Shown here: piece by piece, positions 43,147-50,240 of the stretch
How positions within the stretch are numbered: position 1 is the first letter of the stretch
Layout: each line of letters starts with the position of its first letter
Assembly (NCBI GenBank): GCA_011620505.1
Contig: WOZA01000112.1
Coordinates: 1-50,240 of the forward strand
DNA length: 50,240 nucleotides
From: Anaerolineaceae bacterium
GTDB lineage: Bacteria > Chloroflexota > Anaerolineae > Anaerolineales > Anaerolineaceae
Reading direction: 5' to 3'
The notes under the pieces: generated by a model
The model's database searches: none
What the model was told of the DNA's origin: nothing
What the model saw: the letters and a program-made list of their open reading frames with translations, nothing else
Translations under genes and position numbers: made by a program

Positions 43147-44458
43147 GCAAACGGCAGGTCGGCGCCCCGGCATTGACATTGGCGATCCGAACTGCCCCCG
43201 CTGTGGTGGGATTGGTTTTGTGGGGCGGGATGTTCCTATTGACGACCCGGATTTTGGCAAGATGGAAATTTGCACCTGCCGTCTCGCCGAGGTCATAGCT
43301 TCCCAGCGCGACGAACTCTTCTCCCTCAGCAATCTCAGCGCGCTCAGCGGGCTGACCTTCGCCAGCTTTAAACCCCGGGGGCGGGTGGGTCTGGGCTCCT
43401 TCCAGGCAGACTCGCTGGAACAAGCCTTTAACTCTTCCCAGAATTTTGCTGGCTCTCTGACTGGCTGGCTGCTCCTCACTGGCACCTACGGCTCAGGCAA
43501 AACTCACCTCGCTGCGGCAATCGCTAACCAGGCGGTGGGGATGGGCATCAGCACACTCTTCCTGACCGTGCCAGACTTGCTGGATTGGCTGCGTTTCTCT
43601 TACAGCAATACCTCCGATACCAGCTTCGAGGACCGCATCACTCAAATCCGCAGCATACCTTTGTTGATTATGGATGATTTTGGCACCCAAAACACAACCC
43701 AATGGGCGCAGGAAAAGTTGTTCCAGATTATTAATCACCGCTACATCAACAAGCTGCCAACCGTGATCACCAGCAATCAAGCGCTGACAGATTTCGAACC
43801 GCGCATCCGTTCGCGCCTGCAGGACCCCGACCTGGTCACACATGTGGAGATCCTGGCACCAGACTTTCGCAACCCTACCGATGATATCGGTCACCCGGAG
43901 TTGTCAAGCCTCAATCACCATTCAAAGCAGACTTTTGGTTCCTTCAGCTTCCGTAAAAACGAACGCCTCGAGCCGGATGATTCCCAATCGCTGCTTGAAG
44001 CCTTCGAGATTGCCAAAAAATTCGCCGAATCCCCCCAGGGCTGGCTGGTTTTTTACGGCCCCTACGGCTGCGGCAAGACCCACCTGGCTGCCGCGATCGG
44101 CAACTACCAGGCTGGTCTCGGTTATCCTCCACTTTTCGTTGGGGTGCCAGATCTGCTTGACTACCTGAGGGCAGCGTTTTCGCCCAACAGCAGCACGACC
44201 CTCGACCGCCGTTTCTATGAAATACGTTCGACCCGCCTGCTTATTCTGGACGACATTGGCACCGAATCGGCTACGCCCTGGGCACGTGAGAAACTCTACC
44301 AGCTAATCAACCATCGCTATAATGCCGAGCTGCCAACCGTCATGACGACGGCCAGCGAGCCTTCCAGGCTGGATCAACGGATCTTCAGCCGAATGTCCGA
44401 TAAGCGCCTCTGCAAACTGGTGCTGATGTCCGCCCCGACGTTCACTGGCGAGGGTTAG
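43055..44458 (+). CDS. Helicase-loader-like ATPase with two tandem AAA+ domains
   Basis: 467 residues. The N-terminus has a likely zinc site (CPRC at 47-50 and CTC at 73-75) as in DnaI-type loaders. Two DnaC/DnaI-like ATPase modules follow. Module 1 has Walker A GTYGSGKTH (143-151) and Walker B LLIMDDFGT (203-211). Module 2 has GPYGCGKTH (335-343) and LLILDDIGTE (395-404). Each is followed by INHRY and a Leu-Pro-Thr-Val strand, so they are internal duplicates. Loaders normally have one module. The gene overlaps the DnaD gene by about 90 bases; ATG 43067 is an alternative start. Likely loads DnaB during initiation or restart. Confidence 0.88.
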   Translation: MTRTMEPLKARLKDFENFIANRNSKEAESPEQTAGRRPGIDIGDPNCPRCGGIGFVGRDVPIDDPDFGKMEICTCRLAEVIASQRDELFSLSNLSALSGLTFASFKPRGRVGLGSFQADSLEQAFNSSQNFAGSLTGWLLLTGTYGSGKTHLAAAIANQAVGMGISTLFLTVPDLLDWLRFSYSNTSDTSFEDRITQIRSIPLLIMDDFGTQNTTQWAQEKLFQIINHRYINKLPTVITSNQALTDFEPRIRSRLQDPDLVTHVEILAPDFRNPTDDIGHPELSSLNHHSKQTFGSFSFRKNERLEPDDSQSLLEAFEIAKKFAESPQGWLVFYGPYGCGKTHLAAAIGNYQAGLGYPPLFVGVPDLLDYLRAAFSPNSSTTLDRRFYEIRSTRLLILDDIGTESATPWAREKLYQLINHRYNAELPTVMTTASEPSRLDQRIFSRMSDKRLCKLVLMSAPTFTGEG

Positions 44459-44465
44459 CAGGTAA

Positions 44466-44495
44466 CCGACATTAACCCGTGTTAATGGGTATAAT
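44466..44495 (+). promoter_or_regulatory. Candidate promoter and operator of the glycogen phosphorylase gene
   Basis: A perfect TATAAT (44490-44495) follows a weak CCGACA (44466-44471) by 18 bases. Between them lies ATTAAC-CCGT-GTTAAT (44471-44486), an inverted repeat inside the spacer where a repressor could sit. Confidence 0.45.
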
Positions 44496-44582
44496 AGACA
44501 GGCGCTGAAGCGGCATCAATCCGCTTCTGTTAATTTGTCTGTCAGCTAACCCTGGCATTGAAAGGATTGTCTGCAATTAATT

Positions 44583-46760
44583 ATGAATAAAATCATTCGA
44601 GAAGCCCCCAATAGTTTTGACCTGCCCTACCGCATCAAGAGGCTGGCTGACCTTGCCCATAACCTTTGGTGGGTCGGCAACCCCGAAGCCGCCCGCATGT
44701 TCAAGGAAATTGATCCCTTCGGTTGGGACCAATGCACTCATAATCCGATCGTCTTCCTGCGGTCCGTTGATCGCCAAACTTTTGATGATCTCATCAAAGA
44801 CCGCTACTTCCTTGAACGCTATGACCGGATCATGCGCGAGTTCGATGCTTATATGTATGCGGAAAACACTTGGTTCCGCAATACCTACCCCAATCTGACG
44901 GATGAGCAAATTGCCTACTTCTCCTTTGAATACGGACTGCACGAGTCCCTGATGGTCTATGCTGGCGGTTTGGGTGTGCTTTCGGGTGATCACCTCAAGG
45001 AAGCCAGCGACCTCGGTTTGCCGCTGGTGGCAGTCGGCTTTCTTTATACCTTTGGGTACTTCACACAAAAGATCAGTGAAGACGGTTGGCAGGAAGCCCG
45101 CAATATTGAGCTCAATTTTAATGACCTGCCGTTAATCGCCCTCTACGACGAAGAGCACAACCCGATCAAAATCTCCATCGAGCTGCCAGGCCGCAATCTG
45201 TTTGCCCGCCTTTACGAGCTCAACATCGGGCGCAACAAGCTCATTTTGATGCACACCAATATCCCGGAAAATAATCCCCAGGATCGCCAGCTCACAGACC
45301 GCCTGTACATCAGCGATCCTGAACTGCGCATCTCGCAGGAGATGCTGCTCGGCATTGGTGGATTTCGCGCGTTGCAGCGTTTGGGTTATAAGCCATCCAT
45401 CTTCCACATGAACGAAGGTCATTCCGCTTTCCTTACGCTCGAACGCGTCCGCCAGCTTATGGGCGAAGGTCAGACCCTCGAAGAAGCAAAGGAATCCGTC
45501 CGAAAAACCAGTATTTTCACCACACACACCCCCGTTCCTGCTGGTAATGACGAATTCCCGGCCTGGCTGATCGACAAGTATTTTTCCTCTTACTGGGGCG
45601 ATCTTGGGCTAAACCGCGATCAATTCATAGATCTTGCAAAGGTAAAAACCGACTGGTCGGACGAAGTATTCAGCATGCCAGTGTTGGCACTGCGCCTTTC
45701 AGATTATCGCAACGGCGTCTCGAAGATCCATGGCGAGGTTTCCCGCAAGATGTGGCAATATCTTTGGCCTGATACCCCTGCTGAGGATGTCCCGATCTCC
45801 TACATTACCAACGGTGTTCACACCGGCACCTGGCTTGCACGCCGGCTTGGCATCCTCTACACCCGCTATCTGGGGCCTGATTGGAAGTATTACCTCGACG
45901 ATCCTGCCATGTGGGAAAAAGTCGAAAACATCCCTGATGATGATATCTGGCGTGTGCGTCTGCACCTCAAACGCAAGCTGATCAACTACATGGTCAGCCG
46001 TGCCCGCTACCAGTGGGAACATACCAACGTCCATCCGGTTCAGACGGTTGCCAGCGGAGTCTTGCTTGACCCAACCGCTCTCACAATCGGTTTTGCTCGT
46101 CGGTTTGCCACGTACAAACGCGCTAACTTGCTCTTCCGGGATTACGACCGCCTGCTGCGCATTGTTACCAACGCCCGCAAGCCGGTTCAGATCATTTTTG
46201 CCGGCAAAGCGCATCCTGCCGACGAACCCGGAAAACTCCTGATCCAGGAGGTCTACCGCAAGGTAAAAGACGCCCGCAATGGCGGACGGCTGGTTTTCCT
46301 GGATGATTACGACATGGACATGGCGCGCTACCTGGTGCAGGGCGTTGACGTCTGGCTCAACACTCCGCGCCGTCCGCGCGAAGCTTCCGGCACCAGCGGT
46401 ATGAAAGCTGCCATGAATGGCACGCTCAACTTCTCTGTGCTGGATGGCTGGTGGGCTGAAGGATATAACGGGCACAACGGCTGGGCGATTGGGGATGACA
46501 CGCAATACAACAACCTGGATCAGCAGGATGATGCTGATGCAAAAAGTTTATACGACACTCTCGAAAACGAAATTGTGCCGCTCTATTACACCAAACGTTC
46601 AGCTGATGGCTTGCCCGGGGACTGGATCCAGCGGATCAAGGAATGCATTCGGACGATCTCGCCCCAATTCTCCACAACCCGCATGGTTAAAGAATACACG
46701 AACCATTTGTACTCACCAGCGATGCTATCAGCTAAGGGCGAGGAAGAACTTCACGAGTAG
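44583..46760 (+). CDS. glgP: Glycogen/alpha-glucan phosphorylase (short type)
   Basis: A 725-residue GT35 phosphorylase that releases glucose-1-phosphate from glycogen or maltodextrin. It starts with the DUF3417-type N-terminal domain (LPYRIKRLADLAHNLWW), so it is the short bacterial/archaeal kind. Substrate and PLP regions include EYGLHESLMVYAGGLGVLSGDHLKEASDLGLPLVAVG, FAGKAHPADEPGK and EASGTSGMKAAMNGTLNFSVLDGWW, with the PLP Lys in GMKAAMNG. Has its own promoter candidate. Confidence 0.94.
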   Translation: MNKIIREAPNSFDLPYRIKRLADLAHNLWWVGNPEAARMFKEIDPFGWDQCTHNPIVFLRSVDRQTFDDLIKDRYFLERYDRIMREFDAYMYAENTWFRNTYPNLTDEQIAYFSFEYGLHESLMVYAGGLGVLSGDHLKEASDLGLPLVAVGFLYTFGYFTQKISEDGWQEARNIELNFNDLPLIALYDEEHNPIKISIELPGRNLFARLYELNIGRNKLILMHTNIPENNPQDRQLTDRLYISDPELRISQEMLLGIGGFRALQRLGYKPSIFHMNEGHSAFLTLERVRQLMGEGQTLEEAKESVRKTSIFTTHTPVPAGNDEFPAWLIDKYFSSYWGDLGLNRDQFIDLAKVKTDWSDEVFSMPVLALRLSDYRNGVSKIHGEVSRKMWQYLWPDTPAEDVPISYITNGVHTGTWLARRLGILYTRYLGPDWKYYLDDPAMWEKVENIPDDDIWRVRLHLKRKLINYMVSRARYQWEHTNVHPVQTVASGVLLDPTALTIGFARRFATYKRANLLFRDYDRLLRIVTNARKPVQIIFAGKAHPADEPGKLLIQEVYRKVKDARNGGRLVFLDDYDMDMARYLVQGVDVWLNTPRRPREASGTSGMKAAMNGTLNFSVLDGWWAEGYNGHNGWAIGDDTQYNNLDQQDDADAKSLYDTLENEIVPLYYTKRSADGLPGDWIQRIKECIRTISPQFSTTRMVKEYTNHLYSPAMLSAKGEEELHE

Positions 46761-46769
46761 AGGAGAGAA

Positions 46770-47312
46770 ATGCAACTGATCCTAACTCCAACTGCCATCC
46801 TGACAGCGTTGCTCATTTTTTTGGTACGCGTGGTTTCGATAACCATGGACACCCTGCGCTTCATGCTCACCATGCGTGGAAAACAGGGCATTTCCTGGGT
46901 GCTCGGTTTCATCGAGTCGGTTCTCTTCGTCGTCACAATGGGAGCTGTATTAAACGATCTTTCGAATGTATTGTACGTAGTCGGTTATTCTGCAGGTTTC
47001 GCTACAGGTAACGTGATTGGAATGGCAATCGAAAAACGCCTGGCAATTGGCTTTTCACACATAAAGATTATTACAAAACAGCACGGAGATGCGGTGGCTG
47101 AAGCCTTGCGCAAGATGGATTACGCTGTGACCGAGATTCCAGCCCGTGGTAAGGACGGATCCGTCTCGCTCTGTGACATGTCTGTCCGCCGCAAGGATGT
47201 TCCCGCCATTGAAAAACTGGCTCTGGAAGTCGATCCCGAGGCATTTATCACCGTTGAAGACATCACCCCTCTACGCAGTGGTTATTGGGGCACCGGTTCT
47301 GTGCGCAGGTAA
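46770..47312 (+). CDS. UPF0316 membrane protein (DUF5698/DUF2179)
   Basis: 180 residues. Three helices in the first 95 residues (VRVVSITMDTLRFMLTMRGK in the first loop is the family signature), then a cytoplasmic DUF2179 domain (about 98-175: HGDAVAEALRKMDYAVTEIPARGKDGSV). Function unknown; DUF2179 domains may sense a small ligand. GAGGAGAG precedes ATG, nine bases after glgP, so cotranscribed. Confidence 0.88.
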   Translation: MQLILTPTAILTALLIFLVRVVSITMDTLRFMLTMRGKQGISWVLGFIESVLFVVTMGAVLNDLSNVLYVVGYSAGFATGNVIGMAIEKRLAIGFSHIKIITKQHGDAVAEALRKMDYAVTEIPARGKDGSVSLCDMSVRRKDVPAIEKLALEVDPEAFITVEDITPLRSGYWGTGSVRR

Positions 47313-47317
47313 GCATT

Positions 47318-47998
47318 TTGACCGACGAACAAACAAATCATGTCCATCAGGCCATCATTTTTGATTTTGATGGCCTGATTATTGAAACCGAAGCAGTCTA
47401 TTGCCATATCTGGCAGCGCGAGTTCCGCAAAGTAGGTCTCGCTTTTGATATGGCGGGATACCAAAACCTGATTGGTGCCCATCATGTTATTGGTGGATAC
47501 CAACCTCACCAACAGCTGGCTGATCACCTCAATAATGGCGTCTCAGCCCGGGAATTGCGCCTTGCCGTGGAACGTGAAGCCATCCAGACCATTGAGCGCA
47601 AAGAGGCAAAACCCGGTGTGCTGCAAGTTTTGGATGAAGCCGCTCGCAGAGGTTTTTTACTGGCAGTCGGTTCCAGTTCGGAACGAAAATGGGTGCACGG
47701 GCACTTGAAACGGCTCGGCATATTCGATCGCTTTGATACGATTGTCACAGCAAACGACGTAGAAAACGCCAAGCCTGAACCGGATATATACCAGAAAGTA
47801 CTTGAGAATCTCGATGTTTTCCCGCAAAACGCGTTGGTACTTGAAGATTCGAACAATGGCGTCGTGGCGTCTCATCGTGCCGGTATCCGCGTAATCGCAG
47901 TGCCCAACGAAGTCACGCTGGGCCAGGATTTTTCCCTTGCGACTGCCATCATCCCCAGCCTGGAAGCCCTGAACTTAGCCGATTATTTTCCAGCATAG
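47318..47998 (+). CDS. HAD-family hydrolase, beta-phosphoglucomutase-like
   Basis: About 226 residues from TTG 47318 (AGG eight bases before; the open frame extends to 47285 inside the previous gene). HAD motifs: IIFDFDGLIIETE (nucleophile and acid Asp), VGSSSE (motif II Ser), the Lys in NAKPEPDIYQKVLENL (motif III) and LVLEDSNNGVVASHRAG (motif IV). The helical cap after motif I matches subclass I enzymes such as beta-phosphoglucomutase. Sugar-phosphate work fits its place beside glycogen phosphorylase, but the substrate is not certain. Confidence 0.85.
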   Translation: MTDEQTNHVHQAIIFDFDGLIIETEAVYCHIWQREFRKVGLAFDMAGYQNLIGAHHVIGGYQPHQQLADHLNNGVSARELRLAVEREAIQTIERKEAKPGVLQVLDEAARRGFLLAVGSSSERKWVHGHLKRLGIFDRFDTIVTANDVENAKPEPDIYQKVLENLDVFPQNALVLEDSNNGVVASHRAGIRVIAVPNEVTLGQDFSLATAIIPSLEALNLADYFPA

Positions 47999-48014
47999 TC
48001 GGAAAACTATACAC

Positions 48015-48044
48015 AAAAAGGAGGTGGCTAGCCATCTCCTTTTT
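48015..48044. terminator. Bidirectional terminator
   Basis: A 30-base near-palindrome AAAAAGGAG..GGCTAGCC..CTCCTTTTT between convergent genes carries an A-run and a T-run on its two sides. Confidence 0.85.
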
Positions 48045-48072
48045 GAGTTCTTGAGTTCCAGGTTTGCGAGTG

Positions 48073-49284
48073 TTACTGATTTCTGCGCGTGATCCGGTCA
48101 AAAACAACTGCCAGGACGAGTACAGCTCCGCGAACGATGTACTGCACGGAACTATCAATGCCCATCAAGAGCATACCGCTTTGCAGCGACATCATTACCA
48201 GCGCACCAACAATGGAGCCGGTAATTGTACCAACACCGCCAGCCGCGGATACACCGCCAACAAAGGCCGCCGCGATCGCGTCGGTTTCAAAACCCAAGCC
48301 AGCTGTAGTGGTGGCGGAATTCAAACGGGAAGCGTACATGATACCCGAAAGAGATGAGAGCAACCCCATCGCGCCAAAAACGATGTAAGTGATCCTTGAA
48401 ACACTGATACCACTGAGCTCTGCAGCTTCAGGGTTTCCGCCTACAGCATAAATATGGCGGCCAAGTGGTGTTTTGGTAGTGATAAACTGGAAGACCCCCA
48501 CGACCAACAGCAAAATTACCAGGCTCCAGGAAATGCCGTTATAGCCCGAGAGTATCCAGGCTACATACCCAATCAATGCCGAAATGAGCACGAGCTGGGC
48601 AACGAACAAGCCAAAATTGGGAACTTGGAAATTATAGGATTTCTTGGTCCGCCTGCTTCGAATGGCTGAGAATATGGATAGAATAATACCGATCAATCCT
48701 ATGATCAGGGTTAACTTGTGCCGTCCGGGAAGAAATCCCTCGAGTTTGATATCTGGGATATAGCCATTGCCGATCTTAATGAAAACCGGGTCATTAATTA
48801 TAATGGTGCCCGTGCCCATGGTGACCAGCAGCAAGGCTCCCCTGAAGATCAGACCAGCAGCCATTGTTGAAACGAATGCCGGCACACCAAGCTTTGCAAC
48901 CGGAGTGGCTGTGAGCATGCCTGCCAGGATTCCCATGATCATCACAGCAGGGATTACCGCATAGACTGGCCAACCCCAGAATGTCATCGCAATTGCCGAA
49001 AACGCACCGAGGAAACCTGCCAGGTAACCAACTGAAAGATCAATATGACGAATGACAATGATGAGGGTCATGCCAACCGCCAGAACTGCAATATAGCCCA
49101 TTTGGTTGATCAGGTTGCTGATATTCCTGGAGGAGATAAAGACGCCGTTTGTCGTAATAGTGAAGAAGATCATGATAACGACCAGCGCGATAACCATAAA
49201 GTATTGGCCGATATTCGTTTTCAGGATATCCAGCAGGCTTTCCGTTTGTCCTGCTTTACTTTTTGTTTGTTTTGGACTTTCCAT
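48073..49284 (-). CDS. Monosaccharide ABC transporter permease (XylH/MmsB-like)
   Basis: A 403-residue permease of the CUT2 family (ribose, xylose or multiple sugars). About ten helices; the family loop YAVGGNPEAAELSGISVSRI contacts the ATPase, and GLGFETDAIAAAFVGG is the conserved C-terminal signature. The length and the insertion RSRRTKKSYNFQVPNF suit the XylH/MmsB branch. SD AGGAGA overlaps the stop of the ATPase gene. The matching sugar-binding protein is not in the window and may lie beyond the right edge. Confidence 0.9.
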   Translation of the reverse strand: MESPKQTKSKAGQTESLLDILKTNIGQYFMVIALVVIMIFFTITTNGVFISSRNISNLINQMGYIAVLAVGMTLIIVIRHIDLSVGYLAGFLGAFSAIAMTFWGWPVYAVIPAVMIMGILAGMLTATPVAKLGVPAFVSTMAAGLIFRGALLLVTMGTGTIIINDPVFIKIGNGYIPDIKLEGFLPGRHKLTLIIGLIGIILSIFSAIRSRRTKKSYNFQVPNFGLFVAQLVLISALIGYVAWILSGYNGISWSLVILLLVVGVFQFITTKTPLGRHIYAVGGNPEAAELSGISVSRITYIVFGAMGLLSSLSGIMYASRLNSATTTAGLGFETDAIAAAFVGGVSAAGGVGTITGSIVGALVMMSLQSGMLLMGIDSSVQYIVRGAVLVLAVVFDRITRRNQ

Positions 49285-49293
49285 AGACGTCTC

Positions 49294-50240
49294 CTAGTAA
49301 TCGACTGCCAGCGCCATGATGCTTTCCTGCGAAGCATCCTCAACCGGCATTTCTCCTTTAATCTTACCCGCAGACATAATGTAAATACGGTCGCTCATAC
49401 CGAGAATCTCAGGCAGTTCAGATGAGATCATAATGATGCTCATTCCCTGTTCTACCAACGAATTCATAATTGTATAGATTTCGTATTTTGCGCCCACATC
49501 AATTCCTCGTGTGGGCTCATCCAGGATCATGATCCCAGGTTTGACGAACAGCCACTTACCCAACGACACTTTTTGTTGGTTTCCGCCACTCAAATTGCGC
49601 ACCTTTTGTTGGACAGTGGGTGTCTTAATATTTAACTCGGAGCAATACTTGTTTGCCACAAGGATCTCTTCATTTTCATTGATAACGCCCCCAACGGTAA
49701 TCTCCTTGAGATTTGCCAGGCTAATGTTTTGTTTGACATCTTCAATCAGGATCAAGCCGTTGCCTTTGCGGTCTTCGGTAACATAAGCCATAGATGACTT
49801 GATCGCGTCATGCGGGTTTCTAAATTTTTGCTCCTCACCGTTGATAAACACCTTTCCACTCAGGCGATAATGGTCCGGGTTGCCAAAGACACTTTTTGCC
49901 AATTCCGTACGACCGGATCCCATCAAGCCAGCAATCCCAACGATCTCACCTGCATGCACACTGATATTGACGTTCTTGAGGATGTCCCTGCCAAGAGCAT
50001 AAGAATAGGCGCTCCAATTTTCAAGTCGGAGCAATTCCTTGCCAACCTTCACTTTCTCTCGTTTTGGAAAGACGTTATCGATCGATCGCCCTACCATATG
50101 TTTGATCAGGACAGGCTCATTGACCTTATCTTTCTCGACATCAAGCGTGGTCACGGTTTTGCCATCTCGCAGAACTGTAATCGTATCGGCAATTTCCATA
50201 ACCTCACGCAATTTATGCGAGATAAGAATGCAGGTCACGC
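49294..50240 (-). CDS. Monosaccharide ABC transporter ATPase (XylG/MmsA-like), 5' end outside the window
   Basis: The last 314 residues of a two-domain CUT2 ATPase; the start lies beyond 50240. The visible part begins at the end of the first ATPase domain (ILISHKLREVMEIADTITVLRDGKTV). The second domain follows, with the degenerate Walker A GLMGSGRTELAKSVFG (Lys replaced by Arg, normal for this family), signature LSGGNQQKVSLGKWL and Walker B IMILDEPTRGIDVGAKYEIY. Nine bases separate it from the permease gene. Confidence 0.92.
   Translation of the reverse strand, partial: VTCILISHKLREVMEIADTITVLRDGKTVTTLDVEKDKVNEPVLIKHMVGRSIDNVFPKREKVKVGKELLRLENWSAYSYALGRDILKNVNISVHAGEIVGIAGLMGSGRTELAKSVFGNPDHYRLSGKVFINGEEQKFRNPHDAIKSSMAYVTEDRKGNGLILIEDVKQNISLANLKEITVGGVINENEEILVANKYCSELNIKTPTVQQKVRNLSGGNQQKVSLGKWLFVKPGIMILDEPTRGIDVGAKYEIYTIMNSLVEQGMSIIMISSELPEILGMSDRIYIMSAGKIKGEMPVEDASQESIMALAVDY

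Overview
The window looks like a chromosomal segment of a Chloroflexota bacterium, most likely class Anaerolineae. This is inferred from gene content: Thr/Pro-rich lipoproteins with NBR1-type (FW/Ig-like) domains, long Glu/Pro linkers after the lipobox of a peptide-binding protein, a methylmalonyl-CoA decarboxylase sodium pump, short-type glycogen phosphorylase, and a fermentative, sugar- and peptide-scavenging outlook. Base composition is moderate, SD sequences are mostly clear, and TTG/GTG starts occur. I saw no tRNA, rRNA, CRISPR array, insertion sequence or prophage.

Left part (1-25.4 kb). A membrane Ser/Thr kinase is followed by two paralogous secreted NHL beta-propeller proteins. A strong bidirectional terminator separates them from a leftward GH2 glycosidase/MFS sugar transporter pair. 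Rightward genes follow: an ABC-2 exporter operon (ATPase plus two permeases), two FW-domain lipoproteins, queG, a GH38 alpha-mannosidase, a Dus tRNA-dihydrouridine synthase, a UMF1-type MFS protein, a promoter-driven Ddl-like ATP-grasp gene with two GNAT genes (the second frameshifted at a T7 tract), and a Cys-rich DUF3795-type protein.

Middle (25.5-35.8 kb, leftward). A complete peptide ABC transporter operon runs oppD-oppF-binding protein-oppB-oppC. Its binding protein has the two halves of the SBP_bac_5 fold in swapped order, so it appears to be a circular permutation. This is the most unusual thing in the window. Next come a membrane protein of unknown function, then rpsO and pnp in the classic order.

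Right part (36-50.2 kb). A four-gene sodium-pumping decarboxylase operon (carboxyltransferase, small membrane subunit, biotin carrier, beta subunit) is followed by an orphan OmpR-type regulator whose receiver domain has lost its phosphorylation residues. It is divergent from a DUF151 nuclease-like gene that leads into a replication cluster: dnaB helicase, a DnaD-domain protein, and a helicase-loader-like ATPase carrying two complete AAA+ modules in one chain. After this come glycogen phosphorylase, a UPF0316 membrane protein and a HAD phosphatase/phosphoglucomutase-like enzyme. The window ends in a leftward monosaccharide ABC transporter (permease, and an ATPase cut by the window edge).

Together the genes suggest an anaerobic heterotroph that imports oligopeptides and sugars, trims glycans, stores glycogen, and conserves energy from methylmalonyl-CoA decarboxylation as a sodium gradient. 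All identities come from reading the sequence; no database search was possible.
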